Shown here: positions 1 to 9,248 of the stretch, piece after piece | Layout of the letters: every line of letters starts with the position of its first letter | Position numbering within the stretch: the stretch's first letter is position 1 | Source of the DNA: Chloroflexota bacterium | Lineage (GTDB): Bacteria; Chloroflexota; Anaerolineae; Aggregatilineales; Aggregatilineaceae | Direction: 5' to 3' | Assembly (NCBI GenBank): GCA_012729765.1 | Contig: JAAYCM010000099.1 | Location: 1 to 53,171 of the forward strand | DNA: 53,171 nucleotides | The notes under the pieces: generated by a model | Seen by the model: only the letters and a program-made list of their open reading frames with translations | What the model was told of the DNA's origin: nothing | Database searches by the model: none | Made by a program: the position numbers and the translations under genes

Positions 1-83
1 AAGTTGGCACGCCACTGGAGCTTATTTCGGGAAGGCTGGACCTGGTATCTCAAGTCCAGCCCTCCTCTCCGAATTTAGTGTCG

Positions 84-127
84 CCCCCTCAGCGCCAGCG
101 TGGGGGAAGGGGCCGGGGGATGGGGGG
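84..127 (+). repeat. fragment of the dispersed GC-rich element
   Basis: This is the right half of the repeat described at 19013-19188: an AGCGTGGGGGAAGGGG arm followed by a CCGGGGGATGGGGGG end. No left half or terminal inverted repeat is visible. It lies just downstream of the minus-strand gene ending at 142. Confidence 0.7.
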
Positions 128-141
128 TCTCCCATAGTTTC

Positions 142-1104
142 TTAGGGATTCGGCAGCGCGGTGGTATCGACTGGCTCGTTCACGCCGGTGAACAACACGC
201 TCTGCTCATCGCTGGTTTCCAGCGTCAGCGAGCGATAGCCGCCGCTGATCGCGTCCCGGCCCAGCCGCGCCGTCAGGTCAAGCTGGATATACTGGCCCAG
301 CAGCCGCCCCGTTTCGGGATGCAGCACCACGCCCCACAGCATGGTGCTGTCGTCGAAGAGCGCATCGAGCAGCGTCTCGCGCGATACCAGCGCGTCCGGC
401 CCTTCGGTCAGCGCGCGGAAACGGTCGGCCAGCACGTCGGGCGCATCTTCCAGCTCGACCTCGATCAGGTACAGATCGCCGGATGTGCTGCGGTTGATGC
501 GGATCGTCTCCGGACCTTCGATTGAGCGCGCGGCGTCCAGCCAGGCTTCATAATCGCCCACGAACGGATCGCGCTCGTCCTGCAGCAGGTAGCGCCCCAA
601 CCCCAGATCGGCCAGGTTAGACTGCGCGTTGGCATCTTCCAGCGAGAAGGCGGTCCACTCCGCCGGCACACTGATCGCCGCCGCCGACGCCGCTTGCAGC
701 TCGCCGCGCCAGAACGTCTCGCCGTTCACCAGCGCGACATTCAGCTCCACATCCCACCGGCCCGGAGTCGTGCCCGCGCTCGTCTCGGTCGATGACGACT
801 CGTCATCCGAGAAGGCGAGCAGCACCATCGCCTGCTCGGTCTGCGTGACATCATACCAGCCGGACAAGGTTAAATGTCGCTCGCGCGTCTGCCACAGGAA
901 GTCGTCGGTGCCGTCGGCCACCAGCGCGTCGCGCGCGTTTACCTCGCCCTGCACCGTATAGGTGTCCCACTCTTCATAGGCGCGATAGGCCGCGAGAATC
1001 CGCTCGACTGCCTCGTCTTGCGCGCGCACCGGCAGCCCGCCCACGCCCGCCAGCACGATTACTCCCAGTGCGATCACTGCCGCCAGATGCCACCACCGCC
1101 GCAT
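142..1104 (-). CDS. secreted protein, possible LppX/LolA-like fold
   Basis: A protein of about 320 residues whose function I do not recognise. It begins MRRWWHLAAV, has a hydrophobic stretch and ends its signal peptide near PVRAQ. The mature part is acidic and rich in predicted beta strands (YDVTQTEQAM, LYLIEVELED, GRLLGQYIQLDLTARLG), in the style of LppX/LprG or LolA-like lipid-binding domains. I chose the start at 1104 because AGGAAAGG lies upstream of it and a signal peptide follows directly; a longer reading frame back to 1170 adds only a basic stretch. The gene 67 bp upstream has the same architecture and orientation, so the pair looks paralogous and co-transcribed. The fold assignment is inference. 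Confidence 0.7.
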   Translation of the reverse strand: MRRWWHLAAVIALGVIVLAGVGGLPVRAQDEAVERILAAYRAYEEWDTYTVQGEVNARDALVADGTDDFLWQTRERHLTLSGWYDVTQTEQAMVLLAFSDDESSSTETSAGTTPGRWDVELNVALVNGETFWRGELQAASAAAISVPAEWTAFSLEDANAQSNLADLGLGRYLLQDERDPFVGDYEAWLDAARSIEGPETIRINRSTSGDLYLIEVELEDAPDVLADRFRALTEGPDALVSRETLLDALFDDSTMLWGVVLHPETGRLLGQYIQLDLTARLGRDAISGGYRSLTLETSDEQSVLFTGVNEPVDTTALPNP

Positions 1105-1170
1105 CAATGTTCTGTCCTTTCCTATTCGCCCGGCGCGTTTAACCTTTGGCGCGCGCCTGATGCCTGTCAT

Positions 1171-2187
1171 TTAACCTTCTGCGCCAGCCGGCGGATCGTC
1201 CGCCTCGTCCAGGTCCGGCGCGGCGATCTCGACCGGCACATCGACGCCGGTCAGCGTCAGCGTCTGGACCATCGTCTGCGTCATTGTCATCTCCGCGCCC
1301 GCCAGCGACGGATCATCAAGCATTTCCGCCGCGATCTCGACATCCAGCCACACCGACTCGGCGTAACTGTGCAGCGCGCCGTCGTCCGCCCCGATGGCGA
1401 CTTCAATCGTGTGCCGGGTGTCCTCGTCATTATAGATCAGATCGATCAGCGCCGGTACGTCGAACGGCACCGCCCCGGTGTTGAACATATTCTCCAGGTT
1501 GGCCGCGCCGAGCGCTTCGAGCGTCTGCACCGGGTCGAGCGTCAGTTGGTAGCGGTTCAGCGCCTGCCCCTCGACCGTCTCCGGCTCCAGAAGCTCGACT
1601 GCCGTCACCCCGGCGATCAGGGCACGCAGATACTCCGGGTCGAAGTTGCCGCCCATCTGCGTCACCTGCTCCATATTGTACATCCCCATGCCGGGGAAGA
1701 CTTCGGCCCCCTCGGTGACGACCTGCCAGCCTTCTGGCACCAGCCCTTGCATGTCCAGCGGGACATCCATCCGCATATACAGTTCGTCGTCGAACACGAT
1801 GAACTCGAACGTCATCGGCCCGATCACAAGCTGCTCGCTGTCCAGCCCCGCGCCGGAAAGAGTCTGCGTCACGGTCTGGTCCAGGGAGAGCGTGCGGTTG
1901 GCGAAGGTGTTAGCGGGCGCCTGCTGGAACTGCACCGTCCCGCTCGATTCGACCTGCTGCGCCAGTGCTAGCTGCTGCCCCTGGAAGCTGACGCCGATAT
2001 CCTGCGTCAGGTTTTGCGTGAGATCGGCGGTGTAGGTTTCCGCGGCCAGCAGCCCCTCGAATGCCGCCTGCACGTCATCCAGCGCGGCCTGCTCGTCCGG
2101 CGTGAAGCCGCCCTGGGCTGCCACTGGCATCAGCCCCAGCGCCAGCACGATCACCACCAGCCCCACGATCCCCATTCCCCGTCGCAT
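1171..2187 (-). CDS. secreted protein, possible LppX/LolA-like fold
   Basis: A 338-residue exported protein starting MRRGMGIVGLVVIVLALGL, with likely signal peptidase cleavage after PVAAQ. The N-terminal mature region (AALDDVQAAFEGLLAAETYT) and the central strand-rich region (GPMTFEFIVFDDELYMRMDV) resemble LppX/LprG-type lipoproteins, but there is no lipobox Cys. It ends in an acidic Asp/Glu/Pro tail. The start at 2187 is supported by GAAAGGAACC just upstream; the frame stays open to 2448, but that stretch is low-complexity Ala/Gly/Arg and not protein-like. It precedes the similar gene ending at 142. Cargo, partner and role cannot be read from the sequence. Confidence 0.72.
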   Translation of the reverse strand: MRRGMGIVGLVVIVLALGLMPVAAQGGFTPDEQAALDDVQAAFEGLLAAETYTADLTQNLTQDIGVSFQGQQLALAQQVESSGTVQFQQAPANTFANRTLSLDQTVTQTLSGAGLDSEQLVIGPMTFEFIVFDDELYMRMDVPLDMQGLVPEGWQVVTEGAEVFPGMGMYNMEQVTQMGGNFDPEYLRALIAGVTAVELLEPETVEGQALNRYQLTLDPVQTLEALGAANLENMFNTGAVPFDVPALIDLIYNDEDTRHTIEVAIGADDGALHSYAESVWLDVEIAAEMLDDPSLAGAEMTMTQTMVQTLTLTGVDVPVEIAAPDLDEADDPPAGAEG

Positions 2188-2276
2188 CTCGGTTCCTTTC
2201 GCTGACCGGGCAGTACGCTCCGCCCGTTTCACCCAGATTATACCCCATGCCCGCGCAGCGGTGGCAGACGGGGCCG

Positions 2277-3122
2277 CTATTCCCGCCCCATCGCCGCCCG
2301 CCCCAGCGCGCGCGGCTGCAGCATCCAGCCCAGGAGCACCACCGCCCCGCCCGGATCGCGCGGCAGCGTGGGCGAAAACGGCAGCCGGATCACGGCATCC
2401 GGTGCAGCGGGATGCGCGCGCAGCGCCGCGATCTGGGCCGCGTCCCACGCCGGCGAGAGCAGGATCACATCGGGGCGCAGGTCGCGCAGGGCCGCGTCGT
2501 CCACCTGCCGGAAATCATCATAACCGGCCTCAGCCGCCACGTTCACCCCGCCCGCCGCCGTGATCAGTTCGGTCAGGAATGCGCCGCGCCCAAAGGTGTA
2601 GCCTTCCGGTGTCAGCGCCAAAACGCGCACCACCGGCTCGCCCGCTGCCGCCGCGCCGACCCAGGCCAGCCGCGCCGCGAGCCGCTCCACTGCCGCCCGC
2701 GCCCGATCATCCTCGCCGGTTGCCCGCCCCAGCCGCTCGACCGCGCCGCGCCAGTCCGCCAGACTCGCGATCGCCCCGATCTGGAACACGGGCACATCCG
2801 CCGCCCGCGCCGCCGCGATCACCGCCGGGTATGCCGCCGCGATCAGGTCCGGCATCACCAGCAGCCCGATATCCTGCCACGCGATTCCCTCGCCCGCCGG
2901 ATCGACCGTCCGCACCCGTTCCGCCGGGAAGAATGCTGCCAGTTCCGGCACCGCCCCGGCCACCGCCACCACCGCCGGGCGTTCGGGCACGATCACTGTC
3001 GCGCCGGTCGCATCGATCACCTCGCGCGGGAAATCGCCGCCATCCTGCGCCCGCGCCGGCCCGCCTATGCTCACCAGGATCAGCAGCGCCAGCCCGATCC
3101 GCCATCGTCGTTTGATCATCAT
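2277..3122 (-). CDS. periplasmic-binding protein of the BtuF/FhuD type
   Basis: A 281-residue exported protein with a signal peptide ending in GPARAQ. Right after it comes REVIDATGATVIVPERP, the classic opening of class III substrate-binding proteins for cobalamin, haem or ferric siderophores. The later segment LRDLRPDVILLSPAWD is the matching second-lobe motif of the family. It has no lipobox, so it would be secreted or loosely held. No permease (BtuC/FecD type) or ATPase gene lies nearby, so the ligand is unknown and the gene is an orphan binding protein here. The start has two Met codons at 3122 and 3119, with GCGGGG just upstream. Confidence 0.8.
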   Translation of the reverse strand: MMIKRRWRIGLALLILVSIGGPARAQDGGDFPREVIDATGATVIVPERPAVVAVAGAVPELAAFFPAERVRTVDPAGEGIAWQDIGLLVMPDLIAAAYPAVIAAARAADVPVFQIGAIASLADWRGAVERLGRATGEDDRARAAVERLAARLAWVGAAAAGEPVVRVLALTPEGYTFGRGAFLTELITAAGGVNVAAEAGYDDFRQVDDAALRDLRPDVILLSPAWDAAQIAALRAHPAAPDAVIRLPFSPTLPRDPGGAVVLLGWMLQPRALGRAAMGRE

Positions 3123-3130
3123 CCCCGCGC

Positions 3131-3164
3131 CTCAAAACAAACCGGCCTGCACGCGGCAGGCCGG
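3131..3164 (-). terminator. intrinsic terminator after the SH3 protein gene
   Basis: On the minus strand a perfect 9-bp stem (CCGGCCTGC with GCAGGCCGG, 5-base loop) is followed by TTTGTTTTG. It sits between the SH3 protein stop at 3195 and the binding-protein start at 3122, so it should end the upstream transcript. Confidence 0.85.
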
Positions 3165-3194
3165 GAATTGAACGATCACGAAAGCGGCGTCACG

Positions 3195-4361
3195 CTACTC
3201 CGTAACGCTCAGCAGGTCCATATCAAACGGGGTCTGTCCGGCGGCATCGCGGAACAGGAAATCGCGCATCCAGCCGATCACGCCGTTCTGCGGGAAGTCC
3301 ACTTCACTGAAGGGGATCGCCACCTGCACCCACGCCCCGTTCGCGCTCTTGCCCAGGACCACGACCTCGGACCCCGCCGGCAGTTCGGCGATCGGACGGT
3401 ACAGGCTCTCGTTCGGGCCGGCACGCACGATCGCGTTGTTGGACGGGACCACTGCCACGGTGTAGACACCGCCCAGGGTGTCCCGCAGAGCGTAGCCCGT
3501 GCCAAACGCCGGGTGGAAGACTTCTGCCCAGAAGTCATCGACCAGGCTGATCAGCGTCATGCTGGCGCCGTTCGGCAGCTCGGTGATCAGCTCTGCCGCG
3601 AAGTCCGGCTCAGCATAGATGCCGGCCATCGCCTGATCGACTTCCGCCGTCACGAAGGTATTCGGCAGCGGGATCAGGCTGCTGCTGAGCGCGTAGCCCG
3701 TCGTGCCATCCACCGTCATCACTTCCGACCACTGCGCGTCCGACTCGCCCAACACCGTCACCATCTCGCCGGTCGGGACCGTCGTCGCAATATCGGCGTT
3801 GATCTGCGGCTCGGCGAAGATGCCTAGCTCAGGATTCGCGCCCGCGTCAACCAACGCCTGCCGCGCGCCAGCCGGCAGTGTCTCGAACGACGAAGCGACC
3901 GTCCAGGCCCGCGTCCCGTCGCCGGTTTCGACATAGGCCCACTCGCCGCTCTGCGCCAGGATCGTCGCCGTATCGCCCTGCGTCAGCGAGCCGACGAAGT
4001 CCGCCGAGAAGTTCGGCTGGGCATACAGCCCGGCCCCGGCCTGATCCGACACGATCACGCCCTGCGCGGCCAGCGGCAGCAGGTCCAGCACGGCGACATC
4101 TTCCACCGCCACGAAACCCGCCGAGCCGTCCGCCGCTTCGACTTCGAGCCAGGCGCCGTTCGCCGTCGCGCTCAGCACGGTCAGTTCGGTGCTGGCCGGC
4201 AGTTCGGCGACCGCCTCACCCGCCGCGCTCGGCTCAGCATAGAGTGAGGCAGCCCCGGTCGTGACCGCCTGAAGCTGTGCCCCACCCTGCGCGAAGGCGA
4301 TGTTCATGCCCACGAGCAGGGCAAGCACGACGATAGCCCCCATCAAGAAACGTTTTTTCAT
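3195..4361 (-). CDS. secreted protein with five tandem bacterial SH3-like domains
   Basis: A 388-residue protein with a clear signal peptide (MKKRFLMGAIVVLALLVGM, cut after AFAQ). The rest is about five SH3b-type repeats at roughly 30-95, 98-160, 165-228, 235-295 and 305-370. Each carries the recurring pattern of 'LYAEPS', 'TELTVL' and 'GAWLEVEAADGSAGFV'; the same pattern appears as 'GLYAQPNFSADFVGSL' and 'GIYAEPDFAAELITEL'. SH3b domains usually bind cell-wall peptides or mediate surface protein contacts. No enzymatic domain is attached, so this is probably a surface-binding or scaffold protein. A GGAGA ribosome-binding site precedes the ATG. Confidence 0.82.
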   Translation of the reverse strand: MKKRFLMGAIVVLALLVGMNIAFAQGGAQLQAVTTGAASLYAEPSAAGEAVAELPASTELTVLSATANGAWLEVEAADGSAGFVAVEDVAVLDLLPLAAQGVIVSDQAGAGLYAQPNFSADFVGSLTQGDTATILAQSGEWAYVETGDGTRAWTVASSFETLPAGARQALVDAGANPELGIFAEPQINADIATTVPTGEMVTVLGESDAQWSEVMTVDGTTGYALSSSLIPLPNTFVTAEVDQAMAGIYAEPDFAAELITELPNGASMTLISLVDDFWAEVFHPAFGTGYALRDTLGGVYTVAVVPSNNAIVRAGPNESLYRPIAELPAGSEVVVLGKSANGAWVQVAIPFSEVDFPQNGVIGWMRDFLFRDAAGQTPFDMDLLSVTE

Positions 4362-4386
4362 CCCGAATCTCCATTCATGTAATAAT

Positions 4387-4438
4387 CGCCTAAATATAAG
4401 GCGTCAGAACCCCCGTGTTGCAATCGACCTCTATTATA
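4387..4438 (-). promoter_or_regulatory. putative -10 box and leader hairpin of the SH3 protein gene
   Basis: On the minus strand a perfect TATAAT lies at 4438-4433, about 70 bases ahead of the ATG at 4361. No good -35 box is visible at the right spacing. Downstream in the leader a small hairpin (CGCCT and AGGCG around a 7-base loop, 4387-4403) may shape the 5' end. The whole 4362-4528 spacer is much more AT-rich than its surroundings. Confidence 0.45.
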
Positions 4439-4528
4439 CGGCAATTCAGCTATCTGTGCAGGGTAAATCCTAGCTGTTTGTTAGGCCGCAATTCAATAAT
4501 AAAATTGTCTAAAAACTGAGATAAGCCG

Positions 4529-5368
4529 CTAGCGCAGCGACTCCAGCCGGGCGTAGTGCTGCCCGATGATCGCCTGCCCGGCCTCGCTCTGCATCCACGC
4601 GAACCAAGCATAGTAGATGCTGCCTGCTTCAGGCGGCTGCCGCCCCACGATCATAATCGGCATGCGGAGCGGGTAGAGGTTGGCCTGCACCGTCTCCTGG
4701 CTGGCCGGGACCGGCTCGTCGCCCACCTCGCGCGACACCGCCACCGCCCGCACCCGCCGCCCATCGATCTGTCCCAGGCTGGCATAGCCGACCGCGCCCG
4801 GCAGGCTGCTCACCAGCTCGATCACGCTCTGGCCGGAAAGCGCCATCCGCGCGCCCAATGTTGTCCGGCGATCTTCCATCACCAACGCCTGAAACACCAG
4901 CCGCGTATCCGCCCCACTCTCGCGGCTGACCACCGTCACCGGCAGGTCCGGCCCGCCCAGCTCCGACCAATTGGCGACCTGCCCCTGAAACAAACGCCGC
5001 AGCTCGGCAGTGGTCAGCGATTGGATCGGGTTGGCCGGATGGACGATGATCACCAGGCCGTCCTGACCCAGCGGCGCGGCCCACAGCGGCACATCCTGCG
5101 GCACGTAGATAGTCAGCGCGTAGGGGGCATCACCCGCTGCCAGCCGCCCATAGGCCGTATCCCAGTTGACCTCACCGCTGCTCAGCGCCAACACCGCGCC
5201 CGGCAGGATGTAGGCTTCCGCCAGGTCGTGCAGCAGGGGATAGGTCGTCGTGGTGGCGAGCATACGCACACTGAGAATCTGCGGCGTGGCCGTCGGTGAA
5301 TAGACCGGCGCGCGACAGCTTGCCAGTGCCAGGCTCAATATAACGATGGTGCGTTTGGCCCGCTTCAT
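4529..5368 (-). CDS. PstS-like substrate-binding lipoprotein
   Basis: A 279-residue lipoprotein: positive N-terminus, hydrophobic core and lipobox LALASC, so Cys18 or so should carry the lipid anchor. The body is of the PBP-like type seen in phosphate- and tungstate-binding proteins. It has 'TTAELRRLFQGQVANWSELGG' and 'VVSRESGADTR'; the second is close to the anion-binding SGT motif of PstS. I chose the ATG at 5368 because GAGAGGGA sits just upstream; an earlier Met at 5395 would overlap uppP. It begins 10 bp after uppP, so the two are likely co-transcribed. No pstCAB genes are near. The ligand, probably phosphate or another oxyanion, is inference. Confidence 0.78.
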   Translation of the reverse strand: MKRAKRTIVILSLALASCRAPVYSPTATPQILSVRMLATTTTYPLLHDLAEAYILPGAVLALSSGEVNWDTAYGRLAAGDAPYALTIYVPQDVPLWAAPLGQDGLVIIVHPANPIQSLTTAELRRLFQGQVANWSELGGPDLPVTVVSRESGADTRLVFQALVMEDRRTTLGARMALSGQSVIELVSSLPGAVGYASLGQIDGRRVRAVAVSREVGDEPVPASQETVQANLYPLRMPIMIVGRQPPEAGSIYYAWFAWMQSEAGQAIIGQHYARLESLR

Positions 5369-5378
5369 GCCTTCCCTC

Positions 5379-6197
5379 TCACGAGAGGAGGGCAACCAGC
5401 AGACTCAGTGTGCCAAACACCGCACAGTACACCGCGAACCCGTACAAGCGCCGCCGTTGCAGCAGACGCATCAGGAACCAGATGCAGCCATAGCCAACGA
5501 TCAGGGCTGCCGCAAAGCCTAGCACCAGCGGCAGAGTCATATCCGACCCCACCACCTCGTCGCCGATCAGCACGTCAAGGGTCTGCTTCAGACCAGCGCC
5601 GACAATGATCGGCGTCGCCAGCAAGAAGCTGAACCGGGCGGCTGAAGGGCGGGACAGCCCGCGCCCGATCCCAGCTGCAATCGTGCTGCCGGATCGGGAA
5701 ATGCCGGGCAGAATCGCCAGAGCCTGCATCAGGCCAACCGTCATTGCATCACGGACTGTCATCTCGCTCAAAGGCTTCGTCCCCGTGTGCCACCGCTCGG
5801 CCAGCACCAACAGTGCCGCCGTCACCAGCAGCAGCCCCGCCACCAGCGGCGGCTCAGATAATGAGGACTCAAAGTAGTCTTCGAGCAGCATCCCCACCAG
5901 CGCGGCGGGAATCGTCCCCAGGACCAACAGTGCCAGGAGACGAGCATCAGGTTCTTTCATAGACCGGGTGCGCAGCGCTGTCCAGCCTGCACGCAGCAGA
6001 GTCAGCCAGTCGCGCCAGAAATACGCCAGCACGGCCACCAGGGTACCCAGATGAACCACCACATCAAACAGCAGCGGCGGGTCATCCCAACCCAACCACC
6101 AGGGCACTAACACAAGATGGCCGGAGCTAGAAATCGGCAAAAATTCGGTCGCTCCCTGGAGAATCCCAAGGATCACAGCCTCGAGGATGTCCAACAC
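5379..6197 (-). CDS. uppP: undecaprenyl-diphosphate phosphatase
   Basis: A 272-residue multi-spanning membrane enzyme of the BacA/UppP family. It dephosphorylates undecaprenyl diphosphate so that the lipid carrier can be reused in peptidoglycan and glycan export. Both signature regions are present: EFLPISSSGHLVLVP at about residues 18-32, and LPGISRSGSTIAAGIGRG at about 163-180, which holds the catalytic Arg. The length matches the family. Translation starts at GTG (6197), with GAAAGGA seven bases upstream. It is followed after 10 bp by the PstS-like lipoprotein gene. Confidence 0.95.
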   Translation of the reverse strand: MLDILEAVILGILQGATEFLPISSSGHLVLVPWWLGWDDPPLLFDVVVHLGTLVAVLAYFWRDWLTLLRAGWTALRTRSMKEPDARLLALLVLGTIPAALVGMLLEDYFESSLSEPPLVAGLLLVTAALLVLAERWHTGTKPLSEMTVRDAMTVGLMQALAILPGISRSGSTIAAGIGRGLSRPSAARFSFLLATPIIVGAGLKQTLDVLIGDEVVGSDMTLPLVLGFAAALIVGYGCIWFLMRLLQRRRLYGFAVYCAVFGTLSLLVALLS

Positions 6198-6268
6198 GAG
6201 ATCCTTTCACGGCGTCGGATGCTAAGTTGTTCACTTGCCCGTGTTCATGGCGCTGCTGCGCGGGCCGA

Positions 6269-7486
<1,218 letters not shown>

Positions 7487-7488
7487 TC

Positions 7489-7516
7489 ATTATAGCAAGA
7501 GGTCCAAATTTGGCGA
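7489..7516 (-). promoter_or_regulatory. putative tgt promoter
   Basis: On the minus strand TCGCCA (7516-7511) and a perfect TATAAT (7494-7489) are separated by 16 bp. Transcription would start near 7482, giving a leader of about 65 bases for tgt. Confidence 0.6.
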
Positions 7517-7633
7517 AAACAACCAGCCGGCCAAACTCTCCAGGCTGCGTGCCGCTGGCTTCCCCGCTCGACCTTGCTCCATAAATGTATTAGCAGCAAC
7601 GCATCCTTTCTGCCAGTCCCGGCCCGGCAGCAC

Positions 7634-7666
7634 AACGGGGCGAACCGATCACCGGCCCGCCCCGTT
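7634..7666 (-). terminator. hairpin downstream of the gcv operon
   Basis: A perfect 9-bp stem (AACGGGGCG with CGCCCCGTT, 15-base loop) lies 58 bp past the gcvPB stop. There is no strong T-run on the minus side, so it may stabilise the 3' end and need not be a strict intrinsic terminator. Nothing else gene-like is seen in the 7418-7724 spacer apart from the tgt promoter. Confidence 0.5.
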
Positions 7667-7724
7667 TGTTACCCTTCCCCCACCCATCACTCTGGTAGGG
7701 GCCGGGAATGAAGACTACGATGCG

Positions 7725-9242
7725 CTACGCCTCAGGATCGAGCACCGGGCGGCAGCACAGCACGAGCTGCTTGGCCGCCCGTACATCGTCCACCCGCCCG
7801 ACCGGCGTCTTGTGCGGCGCGTCGTGCAGCAGATCGGGGTTCTCGCGCGCTTCCTGCGCGATCGCCAGCATCGCCTCGACAAACGCGTCGCAGGCTTCCT
7901 TCGACTCAGTTTCGGTCGGCTCGATCAGCAGCGCTTCCGGCACGATCAGCGGGAAGTAGTTCGTCGGTGGATGGAAGTCGTAATCCATCAGCCGCTTGGA
8001 GATATCCAGCGCGTGAATGCCCTCGGCATCCGGCCAGTGGCCCTCGCATACGAACTCGTGCCCGCAGATACGGTCGAACGGCATCGGGTAGACGCCCTTC
8101 AGCCGCGCGCGGATGTAGTTGGCGTTCAGCACGGCGTGTTTCGTCACGGCGTGCAGCCCCGCGCCGCCGTACACCGCGATATAGGCAAACGCGCGCACCA
8201 GCATCCCGAAGTTGCCATAGAACGCTTTCAGCCGCCCGATGCTCTTGTCGGGCATCGTCAGGCCATAGAGCGGCGGCTCTTCGTCGCTGCCCTCGTCGAT
8301 GATCGTGACGATGGGGCCGGGCAAAAAGTCCGCCAGCTTTTCGTTGACCGCCACCGGCCCGCTGCCGGGACCGCCGCCGCCGTGCGGGGTGCTGAACGTC
8401 TTGTGCAGGTTGTAGTGCATCACGTCGAAGCCGAGATCGGCGGGCTTGGCCACACCCATCATGGCGTTCATGTTCGCGCCGTCCATATACATCAGGCCGC
8501 CGCAGCCGTGAATGATGTCCACGATCTCTTTGATGTGCGCCTCGAACACGCCAAGCGTGTTGGGCACGGTGATCATCATCCCGGCCACGTCCTCGCCGCA
8601 CACCTCGCGCAGCTTGTCCAGGTCCACGTCGCCGTTGGCGTCGGACGGAATCTCGACCACTTCCAGTCCGGCCATCGCCGTCGTGGCGGGATTGGTGCCG
8701 TGCGCGCTGTCCGGGACGATGATCTTGGTCCGGTGTGCTTCGCCGTTCGCCAGGTGATAGGCGCGGATCATCAGAATACCCGCGAACTCGCCCTGCGCCC
8801 CGGCTGCCGGCTGCAAGCTGACCGCCTGCATCCCGCTGATCTCGGCCAGCCAGCTTTGCAGCGTGTACATCATCGCCAGCGCGCCCTGCACACTCGCCGG
8901 GTCTTGCAGCGGGTGAATCTCGGCAAAGCCCGGCAGCCGCGCCATATCCTCGTTCAGCTTGGGGTTATATTTCATCGTGCACGAGCCGAGCGGGTAGAAG
9001 CCGGTATCGATTGAGTAATTGAGATGGCTCAGCCGCACGAAATGCCGCACCACGTCCATCTCGCTCACTTCCGGCAGGTCGAGCGTCGCGCGCAGCAGGT
9101 CGGCGGGCAGCTCGGCTTCGGGCACGTCGGGATCGGGCAGGTTGACCCCGATCCGGCCCGGCGCGCCCAGGTCATAGATCAGCGGCTCCAGCGGGGGGGG
9201 TGCTTCGCCGTTCTTTTTCTGCAAAATCAGATCGATTGTCAT
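7725..9242 (-). CDS. gcvPB: glycine dehydrogenase (decarboxylating) subunit 2
   Basis: A 505-residue C-terminal half of the split P-protein of the glycine cleavage system. With GcvPA it decarboxylates glycine and loads the aminomethyl group on the lipoyl arm of GcvH. The pyridoxal-phosphate lysine is Lys281 in NLHKTFSTPHGGGGPGSGP, preceded by the cofactor-site stretch MYMDGANMNAMMG. The length matches other GcvPB proteins. It follows gcvPA after only 6 bp, so the two are translated from one message. Confidence 0.96.
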   Translation of the reverse strand: MTIDLILQKKNGEAPPPLEPLIYDLGAPGRIGVNLPDPDVPEAELPADLLRATLDLPEVSEMDVVRHFVRLSHLNYSIDTGFYPLGSCTMKYNPKLNEDMARLPGFAEIHPLQDPASVQGALAMMYTLQSWLAEISGMQAVSLQPAAGAQGEFAGILMIRAYHLANGEAHRTKIIVPDSAHGTNPATTAMAGLEVVEIPSDANGDVDLDKLREVCGEDVAGMMITVPNTLGVFEAHIKEIVDIIHGCGGLMYMDGANMNAMMGVAKPADLGFDVMHYNLHKTFSTPHGGGGPGSGPVAVNEKLADFLPGPIVTIIDEGSDEEPPLYGLTMPDKSIGRLKAFYGNFGMLVRAFAYIAVYGGAGLHAVTKHAVLNANYIRARLKGVYPMPFDRICGHEFVCEGHWPDAEGIHALDISKRLMDYDFHPPTNYFPLIVPEALLIEPTETESKEACDAFVEAMLAIAQEARENPDLLHDAPHKTPVGRVDDVRAAKQLVLCCRPVLDPEA

Positions 9243-9248
9243 CTTTAA

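Noticed and set aside
2188..2448. N-terminal extension of the second secreted protein
   Set aside because: It would hide the signal peptide behind 87 residues of Ala/Gly/Arg-rich sequence and overlap the neighbouring gene; a good ribosome-binding site lies at 2187.
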